NCBI GenBank assembly: GCA_949949005.1
Contig: CATLHM010000011.1
Coordinates: 49,586-113,585, forward strand
Direction: 5' to 3'
Length of the DNA: 64,000 bases
From: an uncultured Lachnospiraceae bacterium
Lineage (GTDB): Bacteria; Bacillota; Clostridia; Lachnospirales; Lachnospiraceae
The notes under the pieces were generated by a model that saw only the letters and a program-made list of their open reading frames with translations, did not search any database and was not told where the DNA came from. Numbering within the stretch: position 1 is the stretch's first letter; the number at the start of each line of letters is the position of its first letter. The position numbers and the translations under genes are program-made. Of this stretch, positions 60,245 through 64,000 are shown piece by piece.

Positions 60245-60940
60245 ATGAAGACCAAGAAAAAGAGTAAGTTTTTGACCTTTTGCTTTTCGGTGATACCGGG
60301 AGCAGCACAGATGTATATGGGATTTATGAAAATGGGAGTGAGCCTGATGGCACTGTTTTCCCTTATCATTATTTTTGCTGTATGGCTGAACCAGGGAGTT
60401 CTGGCGGTGTTCTGCGTGATCGCATGGTTCTACAGCTTTTTCCAGGCCAATCATCTTGCCAGCCTGACCGACGAGGAGTTTAACGAGATAGAAGATGCAT
60501 ATCTCTTTGGGATTGGAAGCCTGTCAGGAGTAGAGGGTTTTGTAAAAGATCACAATAAATGGATTGCGGCCCTGCTGATTTTTGCGGGCGGGTGCCTGCT
60601 GTGGGATTCCATGGCAAATCTTCTCTACAATGTGCTGCCGGATTGGATGGCCTTTCTTCCCCGGGCCATGCGCAGAATCGGTAATTATATTCCCAGCCTG
60701 GTAATCGGCGGCGGCATTATCGCCGTGGGCGTAAGGATGATGGGCGGCCGGAAGGAGGATATGTGGCAGGATAGCGGCGCGCAGGCAGACAAAAGGCAGG
60801 AGCCCTGGCAGAATGAGGTTTTTTCTACGGGAAGGAAAGAGGAGTCCTGGCGCAGGGATGGGTCTGCAGGAGAAGAGCAGGAAGTATGGAAGGGCGAAGT
60901 GGTCGGCCAGATACAGCAAGAGAGGCAGGAGGAAAAATGA
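60245..60940 (+). CDS. Membrane protein with TM2-like N-terminus
   Basis: 231 aa. Start at 60245 after GGAGGG. Four hydrophobic segments within residues 10-165; the first two (FLTFCFSVIPGAAQMYMGFMKMG) resemble TM2 domains. The C-terminal 65 residues are highly charged with imperfect W-containing repeats (DMWQDSG, EPWQNEV, ESWRRDG, EVWKGEV). Third gene of the sigma operon; function unknown. Confidence 0.75.
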   Translation: MKTKKKSKFLTFCFSVIPGAAQMYMGFMKMGVSLMALFSLIIIFAVWLNQGVLAVFCVIAWFYSFFQANHLASLTDEEFNEIEDAYLFGIGSLSGVEGFVKDHNKWIAALLIFAGGCLLWDSMANLLYNVLPDWMAFLPRAMRRIGNYIPSLVIGGGIIAVGVRMMGGRKEDMWQDSGAQADKRQEPWQNEVFSTGRKEESWRRDGSAGEEQEVWKGEVVGQIQQERQEEK

Positions 60941-61287
60941 TGGAACGGCAAGTGGTCAGGGTGCGCAGGGTTGGCTCCGTTACCTTCGGCATCGTTTTGG
61001 TGGCAATGGGAGTACTGTTTCTGCTCCATGTGTTTTTTCCGGGGATGGATTATGGAGTGATCTTTCACTTCTGGCCGATCATTCTGATTTCCCTGGGAGT
61101 GGAAGTGCTGCTTGGCAGCAGAGGGGAATCCTTTGAGATCAGGGATAAGGAAGGGAAGCTGGTGGAGCAGTCAAGGGTAGTCTATGATGTGGCAGCTATT
61201 ATTCTCATGATGGTACTGGTTTTGTTTGCCGCGGTGATGGGGATGATGGATTGGGCAGCAGCACATTCGGGATATTTCTGGTATTGA
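60937..61287 (+). CDS. LiaF/LiaI-like transmembrane protein
   Basis: 116 aa, overlaps the preceding gene by 4 bp. Helices at about 11-28, 37-54 and 82-105; SVTFGIVLVAMGVLFLLH and FWPIILISLGVEVLLG are typical of the LiaF transmembrane module associated with cell-envelope stress systems. Suggests that the ECF operon senses envelope stress (inference). Confidence 0.72.
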   Translation: MMERQVVRVRRVGSVTFGIVLVAMGVLFLLHVFFPGMDYGVIFHFWPIILISLGVEVLLGSRGESFEIRDKEGKLVEQSRVVYDVAAIILMMVLVLFAAVMGMMDWAAAHSGYFWY

Positions 61288-61288
61288 T

Positions 61289-61330
61289 AAAAGCGGCAGA
61301 CAGTTCAACAATAAACTGCCTGCCGCTTTT
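61289..61330. terminator. Bidirectional terminator
   Basis: AAAAGCGGCAG with CTGCCGCTTTT and further pairing inside (CAGTT with AACTG), between convergent operons. Confidence 0.85.
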
Positions 61331-61353
61331 GAGTTAGCATAAGGATTGCCCGC

Positions 61354-62427
61354 CTACTGGGCCGCTTTTTCAGCGAAGCTGGTATCGACCAGCTCTTCAT
61401 AGGGCACCCTCTGGGGGAGCTCCCCGGCCTCTTCCAGAATGTTTTGGAGCAGGGTAAAGGCATCCTCCTCAAAAATCAGGTTGGTTTTCCAGGTGTCCTG
61501 CTGATAGTAGCGGTTCACAATGGTGGTCAGGGTTTCCAGGTCGGTTTCTTCAAACTGGGGCTGGATGACCTTGGCAATTTCCTCTGGGGTGTGGTCCGCC
61601 ACATAGTCCATTCCCTTCTGGAGGGCGTTGGTAAAGGCCTGAATGGTGTCAGGGTGGGCTTCTAAATAGCTCTTCTTGGCGCTGAAGGCGGTGTAGGGAA
61701 CATAGCCGGAGTCCTCTCCGAGAGAAGCCACTACGTAGCCGTCGCCTTTGGCCTCTAAGGAGGTGGCGTGGGGTTCGAATTCTACTGTAAAGTCTCCCTG
61801 CCCTCCGGAGAATGCCGCCGCGGTGGAGCCGAAGTCAATACTTTGGTCGATGGAGAGATCTGCCTTGGGGTCAATGTTGTTCTTTTTCAAAATGAATTCA
61901 AATACCATTTCCGGCATACCGCCAGCCCGGCCTCCCAGTACAGTGGAGCCTTTTATCATATCCCAACTGAAATTGTCCACAGGGGTACGGGATACCAGGA
62001 AGTTTCCGGCTCTTTGGGTGAGCTGGGCGAAGTTGACCACGTAGTTGTCGGTACCCCCTGCATAAGTATAGATGGTGGACTCGCTGCCCATAAAGCCAAT
62101 GTCGGCTTCATCCGTGAGAACGGCGGTCATGGTCTTGTCGGCGCCGAAGCCTGTGACCAGGGTTAAGTCAATCCCTTCTTCCTTAAAGTACCCTTCTTCG
62201 ATGGCCACATACATAGGCGCATAAAAGATGGAATGGGCCACTTCATTTAAGGTAACCTTTGTGAGCCCGGGGGAGTCCTTTCCGGTGACTGTGGAAGAAC
62301 TTTTTCCTCCGCATCCCATGAGCGTACAGGCTACAAGCAGTACCGTCAATAAAAGGCATAGGGTCTTTTGGTAAGCGGTTTTTTGGCAAGTATACTTCTG
62401 CCTGCCGGTGTTTGAATTTCTTTTCAT
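61354..62427 (-). CDS. NMT1/SsuA-type ABC substrate-binding lipoprotein
   Basis: 357 aa. Lipoprotein signal with LMGC lipobox; KVTLNEVAHSIFYAPMYVAIEEGYFKEEGIDL is the NMT1/ThiY-like N-terminal motif, followed by ADIGFMGSESTIYTY. Family members bind aliphatic sulfonates, nitrate, taurine or thiamine precursors. No permease or ATPase gene lies beside it, which is unusual. Start at 62427, 5 nt after GGAGG; frame continues upstream without a site. Confidence 0.9.
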   Translation of the reverse strand: MKRNSNTGRQKYTCQKTAYQKTLCLLLTVLLVACTLMGCGGKSSSTVTGKDSPGLTKVTLNEVAHSIFYAPMYVAIEEGYFKEEGIDLTLVTGFGADKTMTAVLTDEADIGFMGSESTIYTYAGGTDNYVVNFAQLTQRAGNFLVSRTPVDNFSWDMIKGSTVLGGRAGGMPEMVFEFILKKNNIDPKADLSIDQSIDFGSTAAAFSGGQGDFTVEFEPHATSLEAKGDGYVVASLGEDSGYVPYTAFSAKKSYLEAHPDTIQAFTNALQKGMDYVADHTPEEIAKVIQPQFEETDLETLTTIVNRYYQQDTWKTNLIFEEDAFTLLQNILEEAGELPQRVPYEELVDTSFAEKAAQ

Positions 62428-62538
62428 AATAACCTCCATTGTCAAATTTAGCAGGCCGGACATTTTTCCGGCGATTGATGATTTATTGTATGTAAATAAG
62501 AAAGAAAAGCGCCTGTCCGGTCAGAAAAGAGGAAAATG

Positions 62539-62581
62539 AAAAAGATCTTTCGATTACCAAAATGGTAGAAAGATCTTTTTT
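62539..62581. terminator. Bidirectional terminator upstream of the binding-protein gene
   Basis: 13-bp stem AAAAAGATCTTTC with GAAAGATCTTTTT. Lies between the asnA 3' end and the divergent start region of the binding-protein gene, so it probably terminates asnA. Confidence 0.75.
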
Positions 62582-62621
62582 CGTTGCCTTTGCCGATATG
62601 TAGGAAATTGTGTTTTTATTG

Positions 62622-62700
62622 AACATAAGGATGTCTGGCGATGCCTGGCATCCGTTGTTGAAACATAAGGATGGCTGGCAAGGCCTGGCATCCGTTGTTT
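62622..62700. repeat. Two tandem 40-bp hairpin repeats
   Basis: CATAAGGATG cores at 62624 and 62664. First unit pairs 10 of 11 stem positions (GGATGTCTGGC-GAT-GCCTGGCATCC by arm). Located between the asnA stop and its terminator. Related to 441-517 and 43492-43530. Confidence 0.88.
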
Positions 62701-62711
62701 TAGCCTGTGGG

Positions 62712-63722
62712 TTAAAGCAGTGGGATACCGCTCTTTTTTGTTGCTTCCCTTACCTCCCTGGGCCACAAGGAAGACTGGACTTCTCCGATATGGGCCTTGC
62801 GCAGAAAAAACATACAAATACGTGACTGGCCGATACCGCCGCCCACGGTTAAGGGAAGGGCATCCTCCAGGATTGCCCTCTGGAAAGGTAGCTGCGCCCT
62901 CTCGGGGCATCCGGCTTTCTCGAGCTGGCTGATCAGGGAGTCCTTATCCACACGGATTCCCATGGAGGACAATTCCAATGCGATATCCAATAAAGGATAA
63001 TATACCAGGATGTCGGCATTGAGAGCCCAGTCGTCATAATCAGGGGCACGGCCGTCGTGTTTTTCACCGGATTTCAGCAGATCGCCGATCTGCATCAGAC
63101 AGACGGCGCCTTTTTCCCTGGTGATACGGTATTCCCTCTCCTTGGGAGTCAGCTCCGGATATAAGTCTTCCAGCTCCTGGGTGGTCAGGAAAAAGATATC
63201 GTGGGGCAGGATTTCCTCTATGTAGTCATAACGGATCGCCATATATTTTTCCGTTTTGCGGAGGGTTTTGTAGACGGTGCGCACGGTCTCTTTTAGGAAA
63301 TCCAGGCTCCGTTCTTCTCTGGAAATAATTTTTTCCCAGTCCCACTGATCCACATAGATGGAATGGATGTTGTCCGTCTGCTCATCCCGGCGGATGGCGC
63401 TCATATCCGTATAGAGCCCTTCTCCGTAGGAAAATCCATATTCCTGTAAGGCATAGCGTTTCCATTTCGCCAGGGAATGCACAATTTCCGCCTCCTGGTC
63501 ATTCTGTTCCTTGATGCCAAACACAACCGGGCGCTCCACACCGTTTAAGTTATCGTTCAGTCCGGAGAGCGGGTCAACGAACAGGGGGGCGGATACACGC
63601 AAAAGGTGCATTCGTTCCGCCAGCATATTCTGGAAAAAGTCCTTTACGGTTTTGATGCCGATCTGCGTGTCGTGAAGGTTCAGGGCAGGCCGGTAACTGG
63701 GGGGAATGATTAAGTTGTTCAT
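62712..63722 (-). CDS. asnA: Aspartate-ammonia ligase (asparagine synthetase A)
   Basis: 336 aa, expected length. Class II aminoacyl-tRNA-synthetase-like fold making asparagine from aspartate, ammonia and ATP. Recognisable blocks: QIGIKTVKDFFQNMLAERMHLLRVSAPLFVD near the N-terminus, KWKRYALQEYGFSYGEGLYTDMSAIRRDE, VDQWDWEKII, and GGGIGQSRICMFFLRKAHIGEVQ at the C-terminus. Promoter at 63816-63844 with a 15-bp tandem repeat over its -35 region. Confidence 0.97.
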   Translation of the reverse strand: MNNLIIPPSYRPALNLHDTQIGIKTVKDFFQNMLAERMHLLRVSAPLFVDPLSGLNDNLNGVERPVVFGIKEQNDQEAEIVHSLAKWKRYALQEYGFSYGEGLYTDMSAIRRDEQTDNIHSIYVDQWDWEKIISREERSLDFLKETVRTVYKTLRKTEKYMAIRYDYIEEILPHDIFFLTTQELEDLYPELTPKEREYRITREKGAVCLMQIGDLLKSGEKHDGRAPDYDDWALNADILVYYPLLDIALELSSMGIRVDKDSLISQLEKAGCPERAQLPFQRAILEDALPLTVGGGIGQSRICMFFLRKAHIGEVQSSLWPREVREATKKSGIPLL

Positions 63723-63815
63723 AGATACCTTCTTTTTTGATTTTTTGGAAGAAAAGCGCCTTATTCATGGTGCAGCCGCTCTGTGGGCCAAAGGGCACTT
63801 TCCCATTTTCAACCT

Positions 63816-63844
63816 ATTATACTCCTGCCGGATAAAATCAGCAA
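63816..63844 (-). promoter_or_regulatory. Promoter of asnA
   Basis: Minus-strand TTGCTG-N17-TATAAT, 94 nt before the start. Confidence 0.7.
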
Positions 63845-63869
63845 CATATAAGAAAGCAACATATAAGAA
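63840..63869. repeat. 15-bp tandem repeat at the asnA -35 region
   Basis: AGCAACATATAAGAA occurs twice head to tail (63840-63854, 63855-63869), overlapping the -35 box. Could be an activator or repressor site. Confidence 0.65.
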
Positions 63870-63873
63870 AATT

Positions 63874-64000
63874 GTAACTATTCAGCCTTCAATGTCATTA
63901 AGTTAGTACCAGCAACACAAGGCTTACTATGGGAAAAATGAAAAAAGCAGGATGTCCGGCTTCCCCATAGGCTAATGTTGACGGTCGCAGACACATTTGG
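63874..64000. repeat. Possible second copy of the MITE end
   Basis: GTAACTATTCAGCC at 63874-63887 is identical to the terminal repeat at 57091. The following sequence differs but contains a CTATGGG to CCCATAG hairpin (about 63926-63970). The other end would lie outside the window. No gene is seen here. Confidence 0.45.

Noticed and set aside
62622..62700. Tandem repeats considered as a CRISPR fragment
   Set aside because: Units are contiguous with no unique spacers, form hairpins, and occur singly elsewhere; no cas genes are present.
63723..64000. T-box leader before asnA
   Set aside because: No T-box sequence or antiterminator helix is visible within the 278 nt available, and the promoter lies only 94 nt from the start codon.

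Overview
The window reads as a chromosome segment of a gut-type anaerobic Firmicute, most likely a Lachnospiraceae (Clostridium cluster XIVa) member. This is inferred from gene content (LplA/LplB/YtcP-type sugar ABC systems with YesM/YesN-like two-component pairs, class III fructose bisphosphatase, DUF1836, YerC, CobA-like adenosyltransferase, aspartate-ammonia ligase, cytosolic sulfatases), strong GGAGG ribosome sites and sigma-A promoters. No ribosomal RNA gene is present to confirm it.

Layout. 1-11.2 kb: sulfated-glycan cassette A, with a sensor kinase and response regulator (minus strand), solute-binding lipoprotein, two permeases, a cytosolic sulfatase, an AraC regulator and a GH2 glycosidase. 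11.3-14.8 kb: hybrid sensor kinase, small membrane protein, membrane-anchored XRE regulator. 15.3-24.2 kb: an AT-rich integrative element in the 3' end of tRNA-Thr(GGT), bounded by 23-bp direct repeats. 24.4-40 kb: papain-like protein, two MATE pumps, xpt, class A PBP, YigZ, mgtE, a UPF0175/PIN toxin-antitoxin pair, an MFS pump, typA and an ssb-like gene. 40-48.8 kb: sulfated-glycan cassette B, a paralog of A with the same gene order. 48.9-64 kb: cobA-like gene, a lysine riboswitch with dapA-dapB, fbp, a low-complexity lipoprotein, an orphan eukaryote-type hisA, csp, a degenerate LytM protein, yerC, a DnaQ-like exonuclease, DUF1836, an ECF sigma operon, an orphan NMT1-type binding protein and asnA.

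The most exciting content is the integrative element. It encodes a Rep protein with the HUH endonuclease and superfamily 3 helicase motifs of CRESS-DNA viruses. About 100 bp upstream of that gene lies a perfect 9-bp stem whose 10-nt loop contains TAGTATTAC, the circovirus-type origin nonanucleotide, followed directly by two tandem 7-bp iterons. The element also carries a tyrosine integrase, a split FtsK/HerA-like membrane ATPase, a SprT-like metalloprotease, a ribbon-helix-helix regulator with its operators, and tandem XRE repressors with a shared palindromic operator. I see no classical relaxase. This looks like an integrated, virus-like rolling-circle replicon.

Three dispersed structured repeats were also found: a 39-40 bp hairpin family (one pair sits in frame inside a response regulator gene), a 70-bp three-way-junction repeat that directly follows the T-tract of two unrelated terminators and shows a compensatory base-pair change, and a MITE-like 144-bp element with 14-bp terminal inverted repeats and near-identical 8-bp flanks.
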